A DNA stretch of 22,820 nucleotides from Bacteroidales bacterium UBA4331 (GTDB lineage: Bacteria; Bacteroidota; Bacteroidia; Bacteroidales; Paludibacteraceae): positions 50,476-73,295 of the forward strand of contig DGTR01000009.1 in assembly GCA_002394395.1 (NCBI GenBank), written 5' to 3'. The notes below the pieces were generated by a model. The model was not told the origin of the DNA and did not search any database. It saw only the letters and a program-made list of their open reading frames with translations. A program made the position numbers and the translations under genes. Positions 17,612-22,820 of this stretch are shown one piece after another; the stretch's first letter is position 1; each line of letters begins with the position of its first letter.

Positions 17612-17640
17612 GAAAAATGGAACCCGTAAGGATTCCATTT
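17612..17640 (-). terminator. Intrinsic terminator of the tRNA-Pro transcript
   Basis: On the minus strand, directly after the tRNA, AAATGGAATCC pairs with GGTTCCATTT around a TTACG loop (one bulged base). The hairpin runs into TTTTT. Position and T-run support a terminator for the leftward tRNA transcript. Confidence 0.75.
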
Positions 17641-17641
17641 G

Positions 17642-17715
17642 TCGGGAAGACGTGATTCGAACACGCGACCTCCGGTCCCCCAGACCGTTGCGCTACCGGG
17701 CTGCGCCACTTCCCG
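17642..17715 (-). tRNA. tRNA-Pro (anticodon GGG)
   Basis: The minus strand folds as a full cloverleaf. The acceptor CGGGAAG pairs with CTTCCCG, followed by discriminator A. The D arm is GCGC-AGCCCGGTA-GCGC. The anticodon loop CTGGGGG puts GGG at positions 34-36. The T arm has TTCGAAT. The top anticodon-stem pair is A-G. CCA is not encoded and is added after transcription. The gene has its own promoter (17743-17774) and terminator (17612-17640). Confidence 0.93.
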
Positions 17716-17742
17716 CCGCGTTCGTTTTTACGAAAGCGGGTG

Positions 17743-17774
17743 CAAAGGTACTGCTTTTTTCTGACATACGCAAA
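17743..17774 (-). promoter_or_regulatory. Bacteroidota-type promoter of tRNA-Pro
   Basis: Read on the minus strand, TTTG (17774-17771) is 20 bases from TACCTTTG (17750-17743). The tRNA 5' end lies about 28 bases beyond the -7 box, leaving a short leader to be trimmed by RNase P. The sequence at 17740-17779 is almost the same as the promoter at 19141-19180. Confidence 0.8.
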
Positions 17775-17789
17775 TTTTTAGAGCATAAA

Positions 17790-19112
17790 ATGACAAAAAA
17801 ATTTTATATTGAGACATACGGTTGCCAAATGAACGTCGCAGACAGCGAGGTCGTAGCGGCTATTTTGGAGACTACGGATGCGGAAATAACCGACCGCTGG
17901 GAGGATGCCGACATCATCCTCCTCAACACCTGTTCCATCCGTGACAACGCCGAGCAGAAAGTCGGTGCCCGCCTCCGCGAGTTAAAAGCGCACTTGAAGA
18001 GTCGAAAGTCGAAAGTCGAAAGTCAAAAGACTATTATCGGCGTCATCGGTTGCATGGCAGAGCGCATGGGGCAGGAGCTGATAGATACGTTTGGCGTGGA
18101 TTTTGTCGCAGGACCGGACGCGTATCTCGATATACCCAACCTCCTTGCCCAATGCGAGCAAGGACATAAGGCGATGAACGTGGAGCTCAGTACCACAGAG
18201 ACCTACCGCCAGATCATCCCTTCGCGTATCGGCCGCTCCATCAGCGGGTTTGTGTCCATCATGCGGGGTTGTAATAACTTCTGCTCCTACTGCGTCGTGC
18301 CTTATACCCGCGGACGCGAGCGCAGCCGAGACGTGGAGTCCATCCTCAATGAGGTACGTGACCTCCAATCGAAAGGCTATAAAGAAGTCACCCTCCTCGG
18401 CCAGAATGTCAATTCCTATAAATACGGGGATATTGACTTCGCCGACCTCCTGGAACTCGTCGCAGAAGCCGTGCCGGACATGCGTATCCGTTTCACAACC
18501 TCCCATCCCAAGGACATGTCCGACAAGACCCTCGAGGCCATCAGCCGCCATAAGAACCTCTGTAAGTTCATCCACCTGGCGGTGCAGTCGGGTTCGAACC
18601 ATATCCTCCAACTCATGAACCGCAAATATACGCGCGAGTGGTACTTAGACCGTATCGCTGCTATCCGCCGTATCCTGCCCACCGCAGCCATCAGTACGGA
18701 TATCTTCTGCGGCTTCCATGACGAGACGCTGGAGGATCACGCCCAGACGCTCTCCCTCATGCGCGAGGTGGGATTCGACTCCGCCTTCATGTTCAAGTAC
18801 TCCGAGCGCCCCGGCACCTATGCGCATAAGCACTTGCCGGATAACATCCCCGAGGAAGAGAAAGTAAGGCGGCTCAATGAGATCATCGCGCTGCAGACCC
18901 AACTCTCTCTGGAGTCTAACCAACGGGAGATAGGCAAGACCGTTGAGGTACTCGTCGAGGGCTTCTCCAAACGCAGCCATGACGACATGTACGGACGGAC
19001 GGAGCAGTACAAGACCGTCGTCTTCCCACGTACCAACCAGAAGATCGGAGATCTCGTCAAAGTGACCATAAAAGAGGCATCTGCCGCTACTTTACGCGGA
19101 GAAATAGCCTAA
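17790..19112 (+). CDS. miaB: tRNA-2-methylthio-N6-dimethylallyladenosine synthase MiaB
   Basis: MiaB is a radical-SAM methylthiotransferase that turns i6A37 of tRNA into ms2i6A37. The 440-aa product has the three UPF0004-domain cysteines of the auxiliary cluster (C12 in YGCQMN, C48 in NTCSIR, C88 in IGCMAE) and the radical-SAM CNNFCSYC motif (C161, C165, C168). Also present are a GQNVNSY segment, STDIFCGFHDET, and a C-terminal TRAM domain near 375-440. The frame stays open upstream to 17610, but that stretch is the antisense of tRNA-Pro. The ATG at 17790 starts exactly where homology begins. A short Ser/Lys insertion (residues of about 70-80) comes from the phased heptamer repeat. No clear promoter is visible. 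The upstream region is shared with the divergent tRNA promoter. Confidence 0.96.
   Translation: MTKKFYIETYGCQMNVADSEVVAAILETTDAEITDRWEDADIILLNTCSIRDNAEQKVGARLRELKAHLKSRKSKVESQKTIIGVIGCMAERMGQELIDTFGVDFVAGPDAYLDIPNLLAQCEQGHKAMNVELSTTETYRQIIPSRIGRSISGFVSIMRGCNNFCSYCVVPYTRGRERSRDVESILNEVRDLQSKGYKEVTLLGQNVNSYKYGDIDFADLLELVAEAVPDMRIRFTTSHPKDMSDKTLEAISRHKNLCKFIHLAVQSGSNHILQLMNRKYTREWYLDRIAAIRRILPTAAISTDIFCGFHDETLEDHAQTLSLMREVGFDSAFMFKYSERPGTYAHKHLPDNIPEEEKVRRLNEIIALQTQLSLESNQREIGKTVEVLVEGFSKRSHDDMYGRTEQYKTVVFPRTNQKIGDLVKVTIKEASAATLRGEIA
18001..18028 (+). repeat. Phased 7-bp repeat, 4 units, inside miaB
   Basis: Three copies of GTCGAAA and one GTCAAAA run in phase and encode SRKSKVESQK between the second and third cluster cysteines. 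The unit is the same one found twice inside tsaB, about 3.3-3.5 kb away. Confidence 0.92.
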
Positions 19113-19145
19113 AATAAAGAAATTTCGCATTTTTTTGCTAAAAAA

Positions 19146-19177
19146 TTTGGTCATGTCATAAAAAAGCAGTACTTTTG
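19146..19177 (+). promoter_or_regulatory. Bacteroidota-type promoter upstream of the greA leader
   Basis: TTTG (19146-19149) is 20 bases from TACTTTTG (19170-19177). Transcription should start near 19184, about 245 bases before the greA start codon, leaving a long leader. The 40 bases at 19141-19180 match the tRNA-Pro promoter at 34 positions. Confidence 0.78.
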
Positions 19178-19220
19178 TACCGAAAACAAAATTTTCATAG
19201 TTAAGGTTTAGGTTTAATGG

Positions 19221-19253
19221 CGATAGGAGGCTGAGAAGTTTCCTATCGTTTTT
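19221..19253 (+). terminator. Terminator-like hairpin in the greA leader
   Basis: CGATAGGA (19221-19228) pairs perfectly with TCCTATCG (19241-19248), with a 12-base loop, followed by TTTTT (19249-19253). It lies about 37 bases after the predicted transcription start and before greA. A second, weaker stem AAGGC-TAAG-GCCTT (19268-19281) is followed by ATTTTTA. The pair could end a short RNA of about 70 bases or act as an attenuator for greA. Partial termination is inference. Confidence 0.65.
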
Positions 19254-19289
19254 AAACAAAAAGAAGGAAGGCTAAGGCCTTATTTTTAT

Positions 19290-19391
19290 ATGCTTGAGGA
19301 ATCCCAAAATACACCTCTTCCCGATTTTACGGATGCAGAGGATGTGCGCAAGGCGATTATCGCCAGCGAGATACTGAATCGCAAGTATTAA
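19290..19391 (+). CDS. Small ORF, 33 aa, ending AIIASEILNRKY
   Basis: ATG at 19290 opens 33 codons ending TAA at 19389-19391. The product starts MLEESQNTPLPDF and ends VRKAIIASEILNRKY. I recall similar short Bacteroidales hypothetical proteins ending in 'EILNRKY', but this is from memory only. It sits 36 bases before greA and downstream of the terminator-like hairpin. There is no signal peptide or transmembrane segment. The function is unknown. Confidence 0.5.
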   Translation: MLEESQNTPLPDFTDAEDVRKAIIASEILNRKY

Positions 19392-19399
19392 ATGATTCA

Positions 19400-19416
19400 A
19401 TGGTAAATGACTAAAT
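19400..19416 (+). repeat. 17-bp repeat ahead of greA (copy 1)
   Basis: ATGGTAAATGACTAAAT occurs here and again at 19914-19930. It ends 11 bases before the greA start codon. The surrounding bases are a looser run of TAAATGA-like heptads. Confidence 0.9.
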
Positions 19417-19427
19417 GAATAAATAAT

Positions 19428-19898
19428 ATGGCAGTAACGTACATGACCGAAGAAGGTCTGCAAAAACTGAAAGAGGAGCTCCAGCAATTGGAGACTGTAG
19501 AGCGTCCACGTGTGATTGCCGCAATCGCGGAGGCTCGTGAGAAAGGCGACTTGAGTGAGAACGCGGAGTATGATGCCGCAAAAGAGGAGCAAGGTATCTT
19601 GGAGAGCAAGATAGCCCAAATCAAGAACCGCTTGATGGAAGCCCGTGTGCTTAATACCGACGATATCAAGACGGATGAGGTACAGATCCTGACCAAAGTG
19701 CGTGTCCGCGTTCGTAATACCGGAAAGGAGAAAACCTATCAACTGGTTACCGAAGGCGAGGCTAATTCGCTGGAGGGTAAGATTTCGGTTACGACTCCTA
19801 TCGCCAAAGGTCTGATGGGTAAGAAAGTGGGTGAGATAGCCCAGGTTCAGGTTCCCGCTGGACTGATGGAGTATGAGATTCTGGAAATATCTCTCTAA
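19428..19898 (+). CDS. greA: Transcription elongation factor GreA
   Basis: GreA enters the RNA polymerase secondary channel and stimulates cleavage of backtracked transcripts, rescuing stalled complexes. At 156 aa it has the normal length. The N-terminal coiled coil shows MTEEGLQKLKEELQQLETVE, with the acidic tip EAREKGDLSENAEYDAAKEE carrying the conserved Asp/Glu pair. The C-terminal FKBP-like domain ends ISVTTPIAKGLMGKKVGEIA followed by a final strand. It is preceded by a leader with a terminator-like hairpin and a 33-codon ORF, and followed 43 bases later by the HIT gene. Confidence 0.97.
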   Translation: MAVTYMTEEGLQKLKEELQQLETVERPRVIAAIAEAREKGDLSENAEYDAAKEEQGILESKIAQIKNRLMEARVLNTDDIKTDEVQILTKVRVRVRNTGKEKTYQLVTEGEANSLEGKISVTTPIAKGLMGKKVGEIAQVQVPAGLMEYEILEISL

Positions 19899-19913
19899 AT
19901 ACTAAATGCCCAA

Positions 19914-19930
19914 ATGGTAAATGACTAAAT
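19914..19930 (+). repeat. 17-bp repeat ahead of the HIT gene (copy 2)
   Basis: Identical to 19400-19416 and again ends exactly 11 bases before a start codon (19942). TAAATR-type heptads extend from about 19895 to 19936 and fill the whole 43-base gap. Confidence 0.9.
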
Positions 19931-19941
19931 AGTAAATCCCC

Positions 19942-20349
19942 ATGACGCTCTTTACACGAATCATCAAAGGTGAGATACCGAGCTACAAGGTAGCAGAAGA
20001 TGAAAAGAACTATGCTTTTTTGGATATCAATCCTCTCACAAAGGGTCATACACTGGTTATCCCGAAATTGCCGGAACCGGAGAGCGATTATCTGTTCGAT
20101 TTGACGGACGAGCAGTATGAGAGCCTGATGTGCTTTGCCAAACGCGTAGCAAAAGGCGTGAAGGCAGCTACGGGATGCAAGAGGGTAGGCGTAGCCGTAC
20201 TGGGCATGGAGGTAAACCACGTCCATATCCATCTGATTCCGCTTAACTCGGAGAAAGATATGCTTTTCAGCAATCCCAAACTCAGCCTGCCGGCAGAGGA
20301 GATGGCTATTATTGCCAACTCCATCGCCGAGGCAGTAGAGAAAGGGTAA
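19942..20349 (+). CDS. HIT family protein (HINT/Hit-like nucleotide hydrolase)
   Basis: The 135-aa product starts MTLFTRIIKGEIPSYKVAED, the typical opening of HIT-superfamily proteins, and carries the catalytic histidine triad HVHIHLIP near residues 93-100. INPLTKGHTLVIPK is the other conserved block. These enzymes hydrolyse nucleotide phosphoramidates or dinucleotide polyphosphates; the true substrate cannot be read from sequence. The gene follows greA and is probably cotranscribed with it. It ends 7 bases before the convergent psuG stop. Confidence 0.93.
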   Translation: MTLFTRIIKGEIPSYKVAEDEKNYAFLDINPLTKGHTLVIPKLPEPESDYLFDLTDEQYESLMCFAKRVAKGVKAATGCKRVGVAVLGMEVNHVHIHLIPLNSEKDMLFSNPKLSLPAEEMAIIANSIAEAVEKG

Positions 20350-20356
20350 TTAGAAG

Positions 20357-21271
20357 TTAGAGATGTGAGAGAGCTACGGCGGTACGCGCAGCGAGGCGTG
20401 CGTTATTGAGCACAAGCTGGATATTCGCAGCAAGACTGTCTCCGCCTGTCAAGTCTTTCACTTTGGCTAAAAGGAAAGGTGTGCATTGTTTGCCATGCAC
20501 GCCTTTTTTGTCGGCTTCCGCCAAGGCTTGCTCAATAGCGGCATTGATGACGTCCGCAGGCATGGAGAACTGCTCCGGAATAGGGTTGGTGACGAGCATG
20601 CCGCCTTTGAGGCCGCAAGTAAGCTTTGCATTGAAAGCCTCCGCAAGTTCTTCCGGTGTGTCAATACGGTAATCTACTCCGAATCCGGAATGGCGGGTAT
20701 AGAAAGCGGGCAGTTCATCCGTGCCATAACCTATTACAGGCACTCCTTTGGTCTCCAGGTACTCGAGCGTGAGTCCGAGGTCGAGAATGGATTTAGCGCC
20801 GGCACAGATAACCATGACAGGTGTCTGCGCGAGTTCCTCAAGGTCAGCGGAGATGTCGAAGGTCTGTTGCGCGCCACGGTGTACGCCACCTATGCCTCCG
20901 GTAGCGAAGATTTTGATACCTGCCATAGCGGCGATGATCATTGTCGTCGTGACGGTTGTTGCGCCGTCTTCTTTGCGAGCGATGAGAACGGGCAAATCAC
21001 GGCGCGATGCTTTGATGATATCCTGCCCCTTCTTACCAAGGTATTCAATCTCTTCGGGCGTACAGCCGGCTTTCAGTTTGCCTCCGATGACTGCGATAGT
21101 AGCGGGTACTGCGCCGTTATCGCGTATGGTTTGTTCTACACGCAAAGCCGTCTCCACGTTCTGCGGATAAGGCATGCCATGACTGATGATGGTGGACTCA
21201 AGTGCCACAACAGGTTTGCCGGCCTTCAGTGCTTCCTGCACCTCCGGCGAGATAGATAGATATTTATTCAT
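20357..21271 (-). CDS. psuG: Pseudouridine-5'-phosphate glycosidase PsuG
   Basis: PsuG splits the C-C bond of pseudouridine 5'-phosphate to uracil and ribose 5-phosphate. The product matches the E. coli enzyme as I recall it: ISPEVQEALKAGKPVVALES, TIISHGMPYPQN, SRRDLP, ATGGIGGVHRG, TFDISADL (catalytic Asp region), CAGAKSILDLG (catalytic Lys region), NPIPEQF and TPFLLAKV. From the Met at 21271 it has about 304 aa, the usual length. The frame continues to an upstream ATG at 21301, but that extension (MRIENYKLSI) is encoded by the 7-bp repeat array, so the shorter start is preferred. It follows psuK by 38 bases. Confidence 0.95.
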   Translation of the reverse strand: MNKYLSISPEVQEALKAGKPVVALESTIISHGMPYPQNVETALRVEQTIRDNGAVPATIAVIGGKLKAGCTPEEIEYLGKKGQDIIKASRRDLPVLIARKEDGATTVTTTMIIAAMAGIKIFATGGIGGVHRGAQQTFDISADLEELAQTPVMVICAGAKSILDLGLTLEYLETKGVPVIGYGTDELPAFYTRHSGFGVDYRIDTPEELAEAFNAKLTCGLKGGMLVTNPIPEQFSMPADVINAAIEQALAEADKKGVHGKQCTPFLLAKVKDLTGGDSLAANIQLVLNNARLAARTAVALSHL

Positions 21272-21286
21272 AATTGATAGTTTATA

Positions 21287-21314
21287 ATTCTCAATTCTCA
21301 ATTCTCAATTCACA
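21287..21314 (+). repeat. Phased 7-bp repeat, 4 units, between psuK and psuG
   Basis: ATTCTCA three times and ATTCACA once, read on the plus strand (TGAGAAT on the coding strand). The array lies in the gap before psuG and its last unit overlaps the psuK stop codon. Confidence 0.9.
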
Positions 21315-22206
21315 ACAGTATATTTGCGATATCGGGATTGACGGCTTTAGGGCTTAAAAGGGTAGCGCGTGCTGCCATGAGCCCGTATTGCGCGGTTTGT
21401 GGAAAGTCTATGCCTTTGGAGTGTGCAAAGACTACTCCGGCAAGAAAAGCGTCTCCGGCTCCTGTAGTATTCACTATATCTCCCGGCAGAGCGGGGAAGA
21501 GCCATTCTTCGGCTGCGGTACGGGCATACACACCTTCGCTGCCCAGCGTGATATAGACATGTGCCACACCGAGGTTCAGGAGCGCCTGCGCCGCTTCAGC
21601 ATAGGAGGAGGTGTTAGTGACCGCCAGCGCCTCTTTGAGATTGAGTTTGAGGGTATGCAGGTAGGGCAGTTTGGCGTTTGTCAAGGCATTGACAATTCGG
21701 TGTGCCTTGGTTGTACTGACACCGTCAATAAAGAGCGGAGCCGTTACATTCTCCATGAGCCATCTGAGAGCATCTTCCGTAATATTGGTATCGGCTATGA
21801 TATAATCCGAAGTATTGATCTCTCCGTTTCTTTTTGTGAGCCATTCGGGGGTGATGGCACGGACACACTCTGTATCGGCAACGGCGGCAATCATTTCTCC
21901 TCCGTGATTATTGATGCACAAGTAGACACCCGATCGGAGATTGGAAATCCGTTCGGAGAGATGTACGTCAATGTCCTGTTGGATACAATGGTCATGCAGC
22001 AGTCCGCCGAAGAGGTCGCCTCCAAAGACTGTCAGCAGTTGGACCTTGGTACCCAGTAGCGCTAAGTTATGTGCTATGTTCCGTGCCACTCCTCCATAGC
22101 CGATGTCAATATGTCCGGGATTGGAGTCCGCGGCGATGAATGCATCATTGAGGGATGCGGAGAGATCGACATTTGCGCCGCCGATAACAGAAATACGTGT
22201 CTCCAT
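21310..22206 (-). CDS. psuK: PfkB-family carbohydrate kinase, probable pseudouridine kinase
   Basis: The 298-aa protein has the ribokinase (PfkB) fold signatures: N-terminal ISVIGGANVDLSA, GGVARNIAHNLALLG for substrate binding, and the C-terminal NTTGAGDAFLAGV anion hole with the catalytic Asp. The PfkB family is certain; the substrate is inferred from its place directly before psuG. Pseudouridine kinase makes pseudouridine 5'-phosphate, the substrate of PsuG. No pseudouridine transporter is seen in the window. It starts 23 bases after the DUF2147 stop, suggesting one transcript. Confidence 0.88.
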   Translation of the reverse strand: METRISVIGGANVDLSASLNDAFIAADSNPGHIDIGYGGVARNIAHNLALLGTKVQLLTVFGGDLFGGLLHDHCIQQDIDVHLSERISNLRSGVYLCINNHGGEMIAAVADTECVRAITPEWLTKRNGEINTSDYIIADTNITEDALRWLMENVTAPLFIDGVSTTKAHRIVNALTNAKLPYLHTLKLNLKEALAVTNTSSYAEAAQALLNLGVAHVYITLGSEGVYARTAAEEWLFPALPGDIVNTTGAGDAFLAGVVFAHSKGIDFPQTAQYGLMAARATLLSPKAVNPDIANILL

Positions 22207-22229
22207 GGGTTTTCAGATTTATCAGGTGT

Positions 22230-22664
22230 TTATTTTCGTATCCATGTCTGGTTGCGGCCGAAGAAGCCGCGTTTGTCTATTGACCCTCGCAGGACAAGTT
22301 TGCCGTTCTTGGGATAAATCTTTCCGTAATAGAATTTTCCGGATTCAGGGTCTAGCACTTTACCTCCCTTGAGTAGGTTATTTTCTGCGTCATAACTCAT
22401 CCCACGGATGATTACCAACCCTTCGATAGGCGCGTTATGGTCAGCTCCGGTACACTGGTCGCATCTGAGATCCTGCGGTCCGACAAGCATCTTGGCTATT
22501 TTGCCGTAATATAGTCCGTCTGTGCCCCTGTATATAGAGACGATAGAGAAGTTATCGCCGGTTTTGTCATCCACGGTTTTCCATTCGCCGATAATCTGCT
22601 GAATACCGGCATGGACATAGAGTGCGACAACCAAAGACAGGGCAATGAATATAAGTCGTTTCAT
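22230..22664 (-). CDS. DUF2147 family secreted protein
   Basis: The 144-aa product from the Met at 22664 has a signal peptide (MKRLIFIALSLVVALYVHA). The frame extends to 22715, but the extra 17 residues precede the signal peptide and cover the promoter -7 box, so the shorter start is right. The mature part fits DUF2147 as I recall it: IIGEWKTVDDKTGDNFSIV, YYGKIAKML, a Cys-x-x-Cys pair (CDQC), IIRGMSYDAENN, GGKVLDPESGKFYYGKI and LRGSI...FGRNQTW. The role of DUF2147 proteins is unknown; they are exported. A direct link to pseudouridine use is not established. Confidence 0.9.
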   Translation of the reverse strand: MKRLIFIALSLVVALYVHAGIQQIIGEWKTVDDKTGDNFSIVSIYRGTDGLYYGKIAKMLVGPQDLRCDQCTGADHNAPIEGLVIIRGMSYDAENNLLKGGKVLDPESGKFYYGKIYPKNGKLVLRGSIDKRGFFGRNQTWIRK

Positions 22665-22685
22665 AGCTTCTTCTTTTTCAGAGTA

Positions 22686-22716
22686 CAAAGGTACAATAAA
22701 AAATTCAAAGTTCAAA
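22686..22716 (-). promoter_or_regulatory. Bacteroidota-type promoter of the DUF2147-psuK-psuG unit
   Basis: On the minus strand TTTG (22716-22713) is 19 bases from TACCTTTG (22693-22686). The start of transcription should lie near 22678, about 14 bases before the ATG at 22664. The -33 element lies inside the phased 7-bp array. Confidence 0.75.
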
Positions 22717-22737
22717 ATTTAAAATTAAAAATTATGC
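22703..22737 (+). repeat. Phased 7-bp repeat, 4-5 units, upstream of the DUF2147 gene
   Basis: Units read ATTCAAA, GTTCAAA, ATTTAAA, ATTAAAA and ATTATGC. They are A/T-rich relatives of the GTCGAAA and ATTCTCA heptads elsewhere in the window, and they cover the spacer and -33 region of the promoter. Confidence 0.75.
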
Positions 22738-22767
22738 AAAAAAAGGAGAAAAAAGAGAAGGAAAGCT

Positions 22768-22810
22768 ATAAAAAACAAAGAAGGTTGTCTCCCGACAACC
22801 CAATCTTTTT
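22768..22810. terminator. Intrinsic terminator-like hairpin near the right edge
   Basis: GGTTGTC (22783-22789) pairs with GACAACC (22794-22800) around TCCC. On the plus strand CAATCTTTTT follows; on the minus strand TTCTTTGTTTTTTAT follows. No plus-strand gene lies to its left, so it most likely ends a minus-strand gene beyond the window. Confidence 0.65.
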
Positions 22811-22820
22811 ACTTAACCTT

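Noticed and set aside
17610..17789. N-terminal extension of miaB
   Set aside because: It is open by chance through the antisense of tRNA-Pro; MiaB homology starts at the ATG at 17790.
17720..17789. Plus-strand promoter for miaB
   Set aside because: No TTTG-N19-21-TAnnTTTG match on the plus strand; the good match here is on the minus strand for the tRNA.
20486..22059. Long plus-strand frames of 257 and 223 codons
   Set aside because: They are antisense to psuG and psuK, which have unmistakable family motifs.

Overview
The window looks like a chromosomal segment of an uncultured member of the Bacteroidales (Bacteroidota). The grounds are: promoters of the Bacteroidota type (TTTG, 19-20 bases, TAnnTTTG); Listeria-Bacteroides (InlB B) repeats; a type IX secretion system (T9SS) sorting domain; a PorW/SprE-like lipoprotein; a DUF2147 protein; and almost no Shine-Dalgarno sequences. 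No mobile element, phage gene or CRISPR array was seen. No stretch over 300 bases lacks a gene.

Layout. (1) Bases 1-3921 hold the 3' part of a large InlB-repeat surface protein, a 44-codon small ORF, and a 617-aa secreted protein. (2) A good promoter at 3958-3989 opens a block of same-strand genes: two secreted proteins (494 and 466 aa), a 1865-aa modular T9SS cargo protein, an outer-membrane beta-barrel protein with an SH3-like head and a Glu/Pro/Lys linker, tsaB, and a PorW/SprE-like TPR lipoprotein. (3) tRNA-Pro(GGG) lies on the minus strand with its own promoter and terminator, back to back with miaB. (4) A promoter, a leader ending in a terminator-like hairpin, and a 33-codon ORF precede greA and a HIT-family gene. 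(5) On the minus strand are a DUF2147 gene, psuK and psuG, a likely pseudouridine salvage operon ending tail to tail with the HIT gene.

How the genes may work together. The 1865-aa protein carries a full T9SS C-terminal domain, and a probable T9SS accessory lipoprotein lies in the same run of genes. Three other secreted proteins end in a shared motif of about 25 residues that may be a variant sorting or anchoring tail. The beta-barrel protein between the giant protein and tsaB has an N-terminal domain that could contact the cell wall. I infer that 4007-14033 encodes a surface structure plus its outer-membrane partner, secreted by T9SS. tsaB, miaB, tRNA-Pro and greA are housekeeping genes.

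Unusual structure. A family of phased 7-bp repeats occurs in frame inside tsaB (twice) and miaB, and related A/T-rich heptads occur upstream of psuG and the DUF2147 gene. The promoters of tRNA-Pro and of the greA leader match at 34 of 40 positions and flank miaB in inverted orientation. greA and the HIT gene share a 17-bp sequence ending exactly 11 bases before each start codon. All functional calls come from reading the sequence; no database search was run.
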